DNA of 64,000 nt from assembly GCF_052119645.1 (NCBI RefSeq), contig NZ_JBGQOM010000002.1:583737-647736 (forward strand). The letters are read 5' to 3'. Positions 15,855 through 25,627 of the stretch are shown here, one piece after another; positions within the stretch are counted from its first letter, which is position 1; every line of letters starts with the position of its first letter. The translations under genes were made by a program, and so were the position numbers. The DNA comes from Paraglaciecola sp030730205 (GTDB taxonomy: Bacteria > Pseudomonadota > Gammaproteobacteria > Enterobacterales > Alteromonadaceae). The notes below the pieces were generated by a model. It ran no database searches, was not told where the DNA came from, and saw only the letters and a program-made list of their open reading frames with translations.

Positions 15855-18800
15855 TTAAGGTGACACAAAAATCTTTAGCTCAACGTCGTTGCGATGCAGG
15901 GTAGATACCCAGCTATTGATCAATTGGAATGCCTGCAACGTCTCGCTGTTAGCATTTGGGCCTAGCAACAATTGATTCCGAAAGTGTTGAACAGAAAAAC
16001 TATTTGCTGCAACAATCCATATTTCCTTTTGAACAGCAGTTGACTGTCGTCTTTGGGAAATCAGTTTCCACACCTCCGTCAGTTTAGCGGCTCGTTCTAC
16101 AGGATTAGCTGCGGTAAAATGTTGTCCCTCAAACAAGCGGATTCTTTCATGCATCAACTGTGCAGCATTCACAGTCGGCCAAGCGGTATGTAACCGATTC
16201 CAGTTGCCTGGTTTCAACAGCTCGTTGCTACTAATTAACATTTCTATATTCTTAATGGCCTGAGAACCGACTTCTGCCAATCCCCCTGCTGACGATTGAG
16301 GATTACCAGTCGAGCCGCATTTCACGTGCACATAGATAAGTTTGTTTTTAGAGGAGAGGATAAAATCAGCGGGTTCAGTTCCCATATCGGTGTTAATGAT
16401 GAGGTCAACGTCAGGAATGTATGTGTTGAATGGCCCCAACTCTGAACGGGTGGGGTTTGGTAGTCCATTGGCTTTAAGTTGATCTAGAACGTAGAACACG
16501 GAGTTAGGGCTAAATTCTTGGTTTACAACCTGATATACGTTGTTTTGACAGCCTTTTTCGTCCAAGTTGTTACCTAAAAGTTCTTTTACTCCTACTACAA
16601 CATTTGAAAGGTTTGAATTAGCTAAATCAAACGCATTTTCGACAGGCAATTTAATCTGATAAAATTTTTCTTGAGCATATCCAACTCCATTTTCTAACAA
16701 AGCCTTGTGTAAATGCTCAACTAAAAAGGCCTCAATTCCTTCATTGAATTCATCATCTACAGCCAACGAGTAATGAATTGGGTGATTTGCAAGCAAGTTA
16801 AGATACGGCTCTTCATTGCTAAGCTCGACAATTATTCGACTCTCTTCAACTTCGGGTACAAGTAGAAATCCGCCTTCACATTCGTGGTATATAAAATCAT
16901 TGTCGAGCGTATATTGGACACCATCAATTGAAAGGAGAATTGGTGCATCCAATTCACTGAAATCGAAAATAATACTTTCGACATTTAAGTTTGTATCAAC
17001 AGCAACTTGTTTAGCAAAAGAATCCAAGAGGGCATTATCAATAGCAGCATCACCAGAAATCACCGCGTCCATGTTTTCCAGCCAATCATTTATGTCTTTT
17101 AAACTAAATGCACTCTCCTTTTGGTCAGATATTCGCCCAGAATCAACCCCAACATAATAGCTTCCTAACTTAGTTTGTAACTGGTCATAAGTATCCAACC
17201 TTGCCGTAGCAAGTCTATATGAGGCATTGCCTTGTTGATCCGCCATTTGATCCAAATTTTGCCCTTTTACCATGATGCTATCTGGACGTTTTCTAGCTGA
17301 GCTGACAGACTTACTGCTTGCCTCTTTCGTGATCGCAGAAACACCAAGAGATAAAACCTTAAACAATTTATCTTGCGGTACAGCAGAGCCTAGTTTTAAA
17401 TCTTTATCCCTAGCAAAGCGTCTTCCTCTGCTGTCATAAATCGCAACAATATTGTTTGATAGCGATTTAAACAGGGTTATTTCTAGAGAAGGCTCAAAAA
17501 AGAACTCATCTTTTAGAAATTTAGAACGATTGAAAGCGATTGAAACAACGATATGTATTCCAAAAGACGTCAAAAATTGCTTAGCAAGTTCACCGTCGCT
17601 ATTACAGCGCCAATATAAAATATCTGACAAAAACTCCACGCTAAAACCAGCCGCAGCATTTAAAAAGCAAATGGATGCAGTTGGAATATTTAACGATTTT
17701 TCAGGATCAAAAGCATTAAGATCAAACTTACTTAAAAAACGGCTTCCGTAATAACTGACATCTGGAAATGCCTCCAAGTAAAGCTCTATCAACTTGTTTG
17801 CATCCAAAGACGCAATGAATTTATTAACCGCACTGGCACTATTTAGAGAGGAATCAAATCGCCGATAGTTTTCCCACATTGCCTCATTATTATTATGACT
17901 TAGCTCTAATACTTTAGGCTCGATATCACCATACAAACGAACAATACGGCCAATAGTTTGCACAAGTTCTCTACCACTGCTAACAGCATAAGTTAACACC
18001 AACAATTTGGCTTGGGGAATGTCAACGCCCTCATCAAGTTTACGCTGATGAATAATCACTTGATAATCAGAATTTTTTAGGTTGCTGGGAACTCTCGTTT
18101 TTACATTGTCTCGCGTGTCGCCTTTATATTGTTCATGGATCGCCAATAAATTGAACTCCCCATTCAGCTCATCATAATATCGCTTAACATCACTAAATTT
18201 GTTGCATTTTAAAATACATTTAGTATCAGGATTATTGTCTAAAAAGTGTCGGATGTAGGTCTTCAAATTAACGAATTCGATGGTTTCAAAAGTTGGTTCT
18301 CGTAATACTTCATCTTCTAGCGCTTTTTCAAAGGTATAGATGTAACTGGAGTCAGGAGTGATATCAAATTGAAAGAGGTCATTACGATATGGTGTTGCTG
18401 TGATAATAATCTTATGAGCACCCACTCCTCTCACCAGTGTTCGCCAAATAGGTGATGGTTCAGCATGACCTTCATCAATTATCACGAGATCAATATTTTG
18501 CTTTAATTTATCTAATTGTACGGGACTAAATTTTTGCAGCGTTTGAAAAGTAGAAACATAAATACCGTTCGAAGCCGTATCATCTACTTTTTTAAAAACA
18601 TGCTTTAAAGGTATATCTACCCCTTCGGCACGTTCATCAAAAAATTTACCATTAATATCCGAATACAGTTGATTACAAACGGCTCTACGATGGCAAAGAA
18701 CCAATATCTTCTTTTGCGAAGCTTTGTGACAAAGAACGCTAATAACGCCAGATTTGCCAGCCCCTGTGGGCAAACTAATTAAACAAGACTTGGCATCTTC

Positions 18801-18908
18801 TGCGAGCGGTTTTCTTAAATAATTAAGGCCAGTTTGAATACTTTGTTGTTGGCAGTGTCTCAAGCCGTTCCATAAAACATTGTTTATAGAGAAACCACTA
18901 ATATTCAT
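15855..18908 (-). CDS. SF2 helicase with nuclease-like C-terminal region
   Basis: A 1017-aa protein. Residues 35-400 form an SF2 helicase: Walker A LPTGAGKSGV, motif II IIDEGHAE (DEGH in place of DEAH), motif III TATPYR, and motif VI QTIGRIVRLYG. Residues 400-780 are unfamiliar. At about 840-880 lies PDVDLIINTDMGTEPADFIL, then KLIYVHVKCG, which resembles a PD-(D/E)XK core, although His stands where Glu/Asp is usual before V-K. It is a standalone gene between the Tn7-like operon and the hsd operon. A defence helicase-nuclease is the likely role; a restriction-like function is inferred, not shown. Confidence 0.75.
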   Translation of the reverse strand: MNISGFSINNVLWNGLRHCQQQSIQTGLNYLRKPLAEDAKSCLISLPTGAGKSGVISVLCHKASQKKILVLCHRRAVCNQLYSDINGKFFDERAEGVDIPLKHVFKKVDDTASNGIYVSTFQTLQKFSPVQLDKLKQNIDLVIIDEGHAEPSPIWRTLVRGVGAHKIIITATPYRNDLFQFDITPDSSYIYTFEKALEDEVLREPTFETIEFVNLKTYIRHFLDNNPDTKCILKCNKFSDVKRYYDELNGEFNLLAIHEQYKGDTRDNVKTRVPSNLKNSDYQVIIHQRKLDEGVDIPQAKLLVLTYAVSSGRELVQTIGRIVRLYGDIEPKVLELSHNNNEAMWENYRRFDSSLNSASAVNKFIASLDANKLIELYLEAFPDVSYYGSRFLSKFDLNAFDPEKSLNIPTASICFLNAAAGFSVEFLSDILYWRCNSDGELAKQFLTSFGIHIVVSIAFNRSKFLKDEFFFEPSLEITLFKSLSNNIVAIYDSRGRRFARDKDLKLGSAVPQDKLFKVLSLGVSAITKEASSKSVSSARKRPDSIMVKGQNLDQMADQQGNASYRLATARLDTYDQLQTKLGSYYVGVDSGRISDQKESAFSLKDINDWLENMDAVISGDAAIDNALLDSFAKQVAVDTNLNVESIIFDFSELDAPILLSIDGVQYTLDNDFIYHECEGGFLLVPEVEESRIIVELSNEEPYLNLLANHPIHYSLAVDDEFNEGIEAFLVEHLHKALLENGVGYAQEKFYQIKLPVENAFDLANSNLSNVVVGVKELLGNNLDEKGCQNNVYQVVNQEFSPNSVFYVLDQLKANGLPNPTRSELGPFNTYIPDVDLIINTDMGTEPADFILSSKNKLIYVHVKCGSTGNPQSSAGGLAEVGSQAIKNIEMLISSNELLKPGNWNRLHTAWPTVNAAQLMHERIRLFEGQHFTAANPVERAAKLTEVWKLISQRRQSTAVQKEIWIVAANSFSVQHFRNQLLLGPNANSETLQAFQLINSWVSTLHRNDVELKIFVSP

Positions 18909-18941
18909 CTCATACGTCCCTGTTGTTATTATTTTTAAATT

Positions 18942-18960
18942 TTGTCAGTACAACTGACAA
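18942..18960. promoter_or_regulatory. 8-bp inverted repeat upstream of the helicase gene
   Basis: TTGTCAGT-aca-ACTGACAA lies 34-52 bases before the helicase start, in the 170-bp gap after hsdS. It may be an operator for the helicase promoter. As an hsd terminator it would lack a clean T-run. Confidence 0.45.
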
Positions 18961-19050
18961 TTGTTGTTAGACGATACTCATTCTGTTGAGTGGCTTTATG
19001 CTGACTTGACGCTTGAAAGTCAGGGAATCTACCTATGTCGGTTTTACATC

Positions 19051-19109
19051 TCATAACTCACCAGCGAAGGCTTTTTGGCTCATAGCTCACCCGCAAAGGC
19101 TTTTTGGCT
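19051..19109 (-). repeat. duplicated hsdS gene end
   Basis: The last 26 bases before the hsdS stop region (19084-19109) recur immediately downstream (19055-19080) with three differences. The extra copy encodes SQKAFAGEL and a stop again, in a new frame opened by an ATG (19083) overlapping the hsdS stop as ATGA. This is a remnant of recombination or slippage at the end of hsdS. Confidence 0.8.
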
Positions 19110-20261
19110 TAGCGATTGAAAGTTGAGATCACTTTGGTAGGTTGAGTTTCCAAATTTAGGTTCAACGATCTTTTTATGCCTAAATATTGAAGCAAATTTT
19201 TCCTGCTGATCTATTGGAGGTATAAAGACTTCAAGCGACTTCAAATCCTTAACATTGAGATGCTTTGATGTTGAACCAGCCATTACTCTTGATATTCTCT
19301 CAGGCTCCAATTCATAGAGTAAAAAAAACAATAAAAATTCTGGACAGATTAAATCCGTGTTAGCTCTAAGCTGAACAAGTCTCTGCCCCATACACATTTT
19401 AGTATTAGCAGGAACTAACGCTGCAACTCCCACGGTTCCCTCACGGCTCAATATAATATCGTTTTCTTCTAATTCTGCTCTTCTAGTCCGATCTTTGTAG
19501 GTTGCCTCAGAAACAAATCTCTTATCATTCCAGTTCCAATCGCCTTTTGTGAGGTTTGAGGTTCGAAGACCTATAATGCCTACTTCTGTCCATTTAGGTG
19601 TGGAGTGTGGGCAGTCAATCACTTTATGGCACACCTCTTGTAGCTGCTTTTTCCTCCACCCCTTAGGATTGGTCACGGGATCGCCGAACATATCCAGGAA
19701 GACGCTGCGGAGGAAGTCGTCGGCGAGTTGGATGGCTTGTTGGCGTTTGCGGCGAATGGCATCGGCTTTATCCAAAATTACGGCTATGCGTTTTTGTTCG
19801 TTTAATGGCGGTAGTGGGATTTTTATCGACTTTAATACTGCAACAGAAGCAACGTTTTTAATTGCAGCTCCATGAGTGTTGTCATTTAGCGTGAATTGAA
19901 AAGATTCGCTTTCTAACCAATATTTTAAATAATCTAAATCCACTTTTAAGGAGGGTGTAAGTTTAAGTAAGGCTTGGTTAATTATTCCCGTTTTAATATC
20001 TTGGGGAACAATAGCTATTTTCCCCATGGTGCCAGAACAACTCATAATCAAATCGCCAGGATTAAGCTTAAAACGCTTTAATTCACTAAATTTAGCCTCA
20101 TCAATAAAATATCGAATACTAGTGAATTGATTATAAATTGCATGCTGTTGCTCATAAACTGCGAAACCATCTTCGACGAAACTATCTTTCTTTAAAGCCC
20201 CGCCAAAAGGCCCTCTAACAAATGAACAAACATCACCAAGATTCACTAAAGGCCAACTCAC
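19080..20261 (-). CDS. hsdS: type I restriction specificity subunit HsdS
   Basis: A 393-aa protein, typical HsdS length. Target recognition domain 1 occupies residues 1-145. The central conserved helix region is LPPLNEQKRIAVILDKADAIRRKRQQAI near 150-180, then FLDMFGDPVTNPKGW. TRD2 runs to about 350, with a second IPPIDQQEKFASIF repeat and the terminal SQKAFAGEL. HsdS reads a bipartite DNA site for the M2S and R2M2S complexes. The start overlaps the hsdM stop as ATGA. The 3' end has been duplicated just downstream. Confidence 0.93.
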   Translation of the reverse strand: MSWPLVNLGDVCSFVRGPFGGALKKDSFVEDGFAVYEQQHAIYNQFTSIRYFIDEAKFSELKRFKLNPGDLIMSCSGTMGKIAIVPQDIKTGIINQALLKLTPSLKVDLDYLKYWLESESFQFTLNDNTHGAAIKNVASVAVLKSIKIPLPPLNEQKRIAVILDKADAIRRKRQQAIQLADDFLRSVFLDMFGDPVTNPKGWRKKQLQEVCHKVIDCPHSTPKWTEVGIIGLRTSNLTKGDWNWNDKRFVSEATYKDRTRRAELEENDIILSREGTVGVAALVPANTKMCMGQRLVQLRANTDLICPEFLLFFLLYELEPERISRVMAGSTSKHLNVKDLKSLEVFIPPIDQQEKFASIFRHKKIVEPKFGNSTYQSDLNFQSLSQKAFAGEL

Positions 20262-21799
20262 AGCATGCTCTCCAACGCTTTTAGGTCAGTCAGAATTTCG
20301 TTTTCTAATGTAACTAATCTACTCAAGATCTTTTTGGGATCGTCATACAGCTCTTCTTTATGCACCGTTTCTTTGTAGCGGTTGATCGACAAGTCATATT
20401 TATTCGTCACGATATCGGCTTTGCTGACCCAAAAGGCTTTTTGGGTTTTATCGTTTACTTCTGTTTTAGCATCCGCTTTTTTGCGAGTTTTGAATTTAGC
20501 GACTAAGTCTGGGATATCGTTGTCTTTGATTGGTGTGCGTTTGTCGTCGAGACTCAAGCCGTCGGCTTGTAAATCGTAAAACCACACATGGTCAGTGACC
20601 GAACCCTTGGTGACAAACAAGATCGCTGTCGATACGCCTGCATAGGGTTTAAATACTCCTGAAGGTAGTGAAACAACCCCCATTAGTTCGTTATTTTCAA
20701 CTAAATGCTCGCGCAATTGTTGGTGAGCTTTGGATGAGCCAAACAACACCCCATCAGGTACGATAATGGCCGTCTTGCCGCCATTTTTTAACAAGCGTAG
20801 GATTTGTGCGACAAACAATAATTCGGTTTTTTTGGTTTTCACCATGCGCAAAATGGCTGGGTCGACATCTTCTTCATCCAACGAGCCTTTGAAGGGGGGG
20901 TTGGCTAAAATCATGGAATAGGCGTCTTTACTCTGTTTTGGAAAGCGTTCGGCAAAACGACCACTAAGGGTATCTTGATAGTGAATGTCTGGCTCTGCTA
21001 CGCCATGCATCACCAGGTTCATGGCAGCAATACGCAACATGGTTGCGTCAAAGTCAAAGCCATGGAACATGTCTTTGTCTACGTGTTCGCGATGTTCTAA
21101 TAACAAATCACCACTATAGATTTGGAATTCTTGTTTTTCACCTTTTTCATTAATCACCGTTTCGGTATGCACACTTTGCGGTGAACTGTATTTTTGCACT
21201 AAATATTCGTAGGCAACCGTTAAAAAACCCGCTGTACCACAACTTGGGTCGGCAATTCTGTCTGTTACATCAGGGTCAAGCATTTCGACCATGGCGCGGA
21301 TAATATGGCGCGGCGTACGGAACTGCCCATTAATGCCTGCGGTTGTGAGTTTACTTAATAAATATTCATATAAGTCACCCTTAGTATCGCTATTCTCCAA
21401 AGGCAGTTTGTTGATCATCTCCACTGCCGATTCCATCAAGGATGGTTTTTGGATCATGCACTGCGCATCTTTCATGAATTCGGCAAACACCGAGCCTTCA
21501 CCCGAAATCATTCTGAACTGCGGAAATACTTCGTCACGCACGATTTTGAGCATTTGCTCTTTTTCTTCGTGCATAAAACGGTGCCAGCGGATGTGCAGCT
21601 GTTCGGGCGCAAAACGCTTAGTAAAGCTGCGGCCCGTTTGTTGCTGACGCTTTTCGTCGCGCTGTTCGTGCAAGTCTAATAACCTGGCATACATCAAAAA
21701 GGTGATTTGCTCTATCACGGTAAGTGGGTTAGCAATGCCACCTGTCCAAAATTCTGTCCAGAGTTTGTCGATATTGCTTTTAAGTTGTCCTGTTATCAT
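20258..21799 (-). CDS. hsdM: type I DNA methyltransferase HsdM
   Basis: A 513-aa adenine N6-methyltransferase. It has the HsdM N-terminal helical domain (to about 140), then FRTPRHIIRAMVEML and ADPSCGTAGFL (SAM-binding motif I), and catalytic motif IV ILANPPFKG. It pairs with HsdS for methylation and with HsdR for cleavage. It is 56 bases downstream of the 102-aa gene and coupled to hsdS. Confidence 0.95.
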   Translation of the reverse strand: MITGQLKSNIDKLWTEFWTGGIANPLTVIEQITFLMYARLLDLHEQRDEKRQQQTGRSFTKRFAPEQLHIRWHRFMHEEKEQMLKIVRDEVFPQFRMISGEGSVFAEFMKDAQCMIQKPSLMESAVEMINKLPLENSDTKGDLYEYLLSKLTTAGINGQFRTPRHIIRAMVEMLDPDVTDRIADPSCGTAGFLTVAYEYLVQKYSSPQSVHTETVINEKGEKQEFQIYSGDLLLEHREHVDKDMFHGFDFDATMLRIAAMNLVMHGVAEPDIHYQDTLSGRFAERFPKQSKDAYSMILANPPFKGSLDEEDVDPAILRMVKTKKTELLFVAQILRLLKNGGKTAIIVPDGVLFGSSKAHQQLREHLVENNELMGVVSLPSGVFKPYAGVSTAILFVTKGSVTDHVWFYDLQADGLSLDDKRTPIKDNDIPDLVAKFKTRKKADAKTEVNDKTQKAFWVSKADIVTNKYDLSINRYKETVHKEELYDDPKKILSRLVTLENEILTDLKALESML

Positions 21800-21855
21800 T
21801 TACTTCTCTTTATTATTTTTGTTTATTTGCTCCAACAATATGAGCAGGCGTAAAT

Positions 21856-22164
21856 TTATATGTATTCGTGTTTTAAAATGCTGCGCTGTGATAGTCGATA
21901 CAAACCACTGCGCTTTTTACTGCTGTCAGTAGCAGAGTTTAACGACTGAGCACGTACTTGATAGTCTTGTTTTAGCACATATTCGAGCATGCTTAGTTCG
22001 TCTTCGATTTCAAGTGAGTGTTGTTTGGTATTACCACCAGGAGAGACGCGAAAGGCGACTTTGCCTGTATCGGTATTTTTCATCTTGACTGGGTATAAAA
22101 CATCACCTGACTCATGATGGAGTTTTAATTTAAGGCAATATTTGTCGTTACTTACTTTAGACAT
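21856..22164 (-). CDS. hypothetical 102-aa protein inside the hsd operon
   Basis: Unrecognised. ATG 22164 overlaps the hsdR stop by eight bases, so it is translated with hsdR and precedes hsdM. Residues 1-60 look beta-rich (KYCLKLKLHHESGDVLYPVKMKNTDTGKVAFRV), then an acidic helix (IEDELSMLEYVLKQ) and a basic serine-rich tail. It may be an accessory regulator of the restriction complex, but only position supports that. Confidence 0.65.
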   Translation of the reverse strand: MSKVSNDKYCLKLKLHHESGDVLYPVKMKNTDTGKVAFRVSPGGNTKQHSLEIEDELSMLEYVLKQDYQVRAQSLNSATDSSKKRSGLYRLSQRSILKHEYI

Positions 22165-25100
22165 TGGGTCTTCCTTGTATAGTGCTGCTTGGCTCTGGCA
22201 ACTCTAAGGTTTTAAGTAGGGCAAACAGCTCATTTTCGCTGCTACCCAGTGATTGTTCGTAAATACGGTGATAGGGGGCTTTGTCTAAGTCTGCCCATTT
22301 AATGCCCCCCGTTTTTTGCACCAAGCTAACCAACATATCAATGGTACGCTGGGCATCGGCACTTAGGCGATGCTTTTGCAGTAATTGGGTAAATAGGGTT
22401 TCAACGTATTTAGGGTCCATGCCAACAATGGAGCGCAGCAGTACACTGAGATCTTTGGTGGTTTCGGGGTAAAACTGTTTGAGGGTGTTAATGTCGATAT
22501 CAGCATATTTAATGTGGATCACACCATTAAGCTGCTCAATTTCTTGTTCAGTTACCGCAACACCATTACGAATTTTTATCAACACAGGATTGCTATCAAA
22601 TAATGGTGTGAGGGCTTCTTGCACTTTTTGTAAATAAATTTTGTAGTCAATGGTTTCGATTTTAGTGGCACGGGATTTTAACTGATAAAGCGCTGCGTCT
22701 TCCATAATATCGGATACTTTGGGGCCACTGGGTGGTTGTATTTCTGCTTCTAACAAATACATGATTTCACGCAACGAGACACGGGCATGTTCCAGCTCGG
22801 CAACATTGATGGTTAGCCAGTTTTTATCGTCTGTCAGCCAAATAATATCAGCGGCTTTGGCCTGCACTTGTGCCATATTTTTTGGCAAACGGGTAAGCAC
22901 AGCCAGTATGTTATGCTTTAACTCACCTATGCCATCAGGCTCGATAATCAACGCCAATTGCGTTTGGGTGATTAAACAATCCCAGCGTATGGCTTTACTT
23001 TGATTACGAATATCAAGCCATTGAATCAGCGGGGCGATATCGTTGGCGAGTAAGGTTTGTGTGGGTTTGGCAAATTGCTTCAACAGCGCTAGGTTGCTTA
23101 ACTGCTCGACTAAGGCCCACTTATCACGCACGTTAATGTTGCGGGTATCCAGGGCATCAATATCGGCTTTTATTAGATTGATAGCGGTGTCGAAGTTGTC
23201 TAATTTAAGAGCATTCAACGCAGCTATTGCCAGAGCTAAACGTAACTCAAAACGTTTTTGCACCAAGGATTTACTATTGCTGGGTTCGACTTCGGTGTAG
23301 TCAAATTCAAAATAATCAAAATTAGCCCAATGATCAAAAATCAAAAAACGACTTTTATGTTTACCTTCACCAAAAAGGTTTTCGCATAGGCGGGTGCCAC
23401 GGCCAATAATCTGCCAAAACTTAACTTTGGATTTTACAGGTTTGGCGAAGACCAAATTGACAATACTGGGCACATCGATACCTGTGTCGAGCATATCGAC
23501 AGAAATAGCCAAGGTAATGGGATTGGGCAAAGACGGGTCTTGTTCGCGTTCGGCTTCGGTGACTTTAAACTGGTCGATTAATGCTTCTGCACGGGGTTCG
23601 TCAGAATGAATAACTTCACAAAATCCATCACTTAACTCTGGATACATTTCGTCAAACAGTTCTTTGAGTAAACGCGCATGATCGATACGACGAGCAAAGA
23701 TTATCGACTTACCAATTAATTGGTTGTCTTTGTCTTTGATGCCGTTTTCCATGAGGTTGCGCAGAACTTGACGGTTGGTGTCTTTGTTCATGATGGCTTT
23801 GTCAATATCAGCCGATTGAAACTCAAACTCGTTAGGATCTTCACCCTTAGCCTCAAGCTCGGCAATTTGCGCATCACTGAGTGACTTTTGATTAATACCA
23901 TCACGCATGAACTTGGTTGTCATGGTCATGATTTCATATGGTACTAAGTGATTTTCTTCGATGGCTTTTTCAAGCGGGTAATTGGCTGTCGGATCTTTGT
24001 AGCCACAATCGAAAAGTGAGCAGGTTGAACGCGATACCATTTCAACTGGGGTAGCGGTTAAACCGACTTGCAAACAGTCAAAATATTTAAAGATATTACC
24101 AAATACGTTGTAGATCGAACGATGGGACTCGTCGGCGATGATGAGATCGAAATAACCTACATCGAAGTCTTCATAAATACTCATCATACCTGGATAGGTT
24201 GAAATAAAAATTCGAGCGGTATCTTGGTATTTTTTGTCGCTAACACCCACTACATAAGGTTTGGCATTTAAAAATTCGACAAAGGCACTACTGGCTTGTT
24301 TGCGTAGTTCTCTGCGATCACATAAAAACAGAATACGTTTTGCCCACTTCGCATCTTGCAACGATTTTGTCAGGGCGATGGACACACGGGTTTTACCTGT
24401 GCCTGTGGCTTGCACGACTAAGGCTTTGCGGCGTTTGGCCTCAAAACGTTCGTGGACACGCGTGATGGTTTCAAGCTGATAACGCCGCCCTGCGATATCA
24501 CTGTCAATTTTTACATCGCTGAGTTTTAGCTTTTCCTTGCGCTGAAACTTTACTAAATGCTGCAAGGAGCCTTTTGAGTAATAACCGTATATTTTGCGGG
24601 GTGGGTATTTTTGTATATCGTCCCAAATGTAAATGTCGTGTCCATTGGTATAAAACATAACTGGACGTTGACCATACTGTTTTTCTAGCGCGTTGGCATA
24701 GTCTTTCGCTTGCTTTTTACCGAGTACAGCATCGGTTGCGGTTTTTTTGGCTTCTACTACGCCAAGGGGTAATCCGTCATCATCCCACAATACATAGTCA
24801 ACATAACCATTGCCTGTTGCTGTTGGTTGGTCAGTAACAGGGACTTCTTGCCCGACTTGTTCAGTAGACTTACCATCATCACCTACATCCCAACCTTCAT
24901 CACGTAACTCAATATCAATGAGATACTTTCTGGTTCTAGCTTCATCGAAGTCTATCGTTTTAGCCGCAGCAGTGCTAAAGGCTGCAAAATTATTAGCCAC
25001 TTGCACATTCATTTTTGCTGTTGACTGATGGCTAGCAATACTCAGTTCTTCAAATTGCTTTTGCTGCTGTGCTAACTCTGCCATAGCTTGCTGATAAAGT

Positions 25101-25570
25101 GCGGCTGTATTGTCTAATTTCTGCTTGAGTCTAACTGCTGAATTGGCGCTTATATCCACTGCTTTGTATTCTGGAATTACATCAGCTTTCACATTGTGAT
25201 AACCACAATACAACCAAGCCCCCAAATGATGGGCTTCTTTTATAGCGAAAACGGCGTCTTTGTCTGTGCCTTTGGCATCATGCGCAGCACGGTTGCCCAA
25301 ATTTTTAATGGTGAAAAAGCTTGTCATGGCAACAGAAGGAGTAAGTGAAGCAAAATCTTCGCCTTTCAATTTTTCGTGAAAAGAGGCTTTAGGTAAGCAA
25401 GGCAGATTAAGTTTTTGATAGATAAAGTTAACCATAAACTCACCGTAAGAACGCAATTTAATCAACGCGCTTTGCGGATCTGTGTAAGCATATTCTTCGG
25501 CATAGCCACCGAAGTCAGCCAGTTCAGGCCAGTCTTTTCTTAAAAACTCAAAATTCACTGATTGTTTCAT
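22157..25570 (-). CDS. hsdR: type I restriction endonuclease HsdR
   Basis: A 1137-aa subunit from ATG 25570, which has AAGGAAG upstream; a start at 25600 would add ten residues without such a site. The N-terminus (to 160) is a DUF4145-like helical domain, followed by a PD-(D/E)XK nuclease (VDYVLWDDDGLPLGVVEAKK), helicase Walker A (VVQATGTGKTRV), DEAD-box (LIIADESHRS), QIIGRGTRL motif VI and an EcoEI-like C-terminal domain. It translocates DNA and cuts at a distance when sites are unmethylated. It is first in the hsd operon, only 57 bases after the CARF-sigma54 gene. Confidence 0.95.
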   Translation of the reverse strand: MKQSVNFEFLRKDWPELADFGGYAEEYAYTDPQSALIKLRSYGEFMVNFIYQKLNLPCLPKASFHEKLKGEDFASLTPSVAMTSFFTIKNLGNRAAHDAKGTDKDAVFAIKEAHHLGAWLYCGYHNVKADVIPEYKAVDISANSAVRLKQKLDNTAALYQQAMAELAQQQKQFEELSIASHQSTAKMNVQVANNFAAFSTAAAKTIDFDEARTRKYLIDIELRDEGWDVGDDGKSTEQVGQEVPVTDQPTATGNGYVDYVLWDDDGLPLGVVEAKKTATDAVLGKKQAKDYANALEKQYGQRPVMFYTNGHDIYIWDDIQKYPPRKIYGYYSKGSLQHLVKFQRKEKLKLSDVKIDSDIAGRRYQLETITRVHERFEAKRRKALVVQATGTGKTRVSIALTKSLQDAKWAKRILFLCDRRELRKQASSAFVEFLNAKPYVVGVSDKKYQDTARIFISTYPGMMSIYEDFDVGYFDLIIADESHRSIYNVFGNIFKYFDCLQVGLTATPVEMVSRSTCSLFDCGYKDPTANYPLEKAIEENHLVPYEIMTMTTKFMRDGINQKSLSDAQIAELEAKGEDPNEFEFQSADIDKAIMNKDTNRQVLRNLMENGIKDKDNQLIGKSIIFARRIDHARLLKELFDEMYPELSDGFCEVIHSDEPRAEALIDQFKVTEAEREQDPSLPNPITLAISVDMLDTGIDVPSIVNLVFAKPVKSKVKFWQIIGRGTRLCENLFGEGKHKSRFLIFDHWANFDYFEFDYTEVEPSNSKSLVQKRFELRLALAIAALNALKLDNFDTAINLIKADIDALDTRNINVRDKWALVEQLSNLALLKQFAKPTQTLLANDIAPLIQWLDIRNQSKAIRWDCLITQTQLALIIEPDGIGELKHNILAVLTRLPKNMAQVQAKAADIIWLTDDKNWLTINVAELEHARVSLREIMYLLEAEIQPPSGPKVSDIMEDAALYQLKSRATKIETIDYKIYLQKVQEALTPLFDSNPVLIKIRNGVAVTEQEIEQLNGVIHIKYADIDINTLKQFYPETTKDLSVLLRSIVGMDPKYVETLFTQLLQKHRLSADAQRTIDMLVSLVQKTGGIKWADLDKAPYHRIYEQSLGSSENELFALLKTLELPEPSSTIQGRPNV

Positions 25571-25595
25571 CCTAGTTACTTCCTTAGCCTGTCCT

Positions 25596-25612
25596 ATCAA
25601 TCGCTATGCCAA
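25596..25612 (-). promoter_or_regulatory. sigma54-type promoter candidate for hsdR
   Basis: On the minus strand this reads TTGGCATAGCGATTGAT. The -24 block (TTGGCAT) is near consensus and GG is followed by ten bases to the -12 G, but the invariant C of GC is A. It is 26 bases before the hsdR ATG, in the 57-bp gap behind a sigma54 activator gene. Position makes it credible; the -12 mismatch weakens it. Confidence 0.5.
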
Positions 25613-25627
25613 ATAATGAAATTTGAG

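Noticed and set aside
15800..15904. 34-codon rightward frame with hydrophobic start (MALLALLLGIIS)
   Set aside because: No ribosome site, and its end runs into the helicase coding region on the opposite strand; probably chance.
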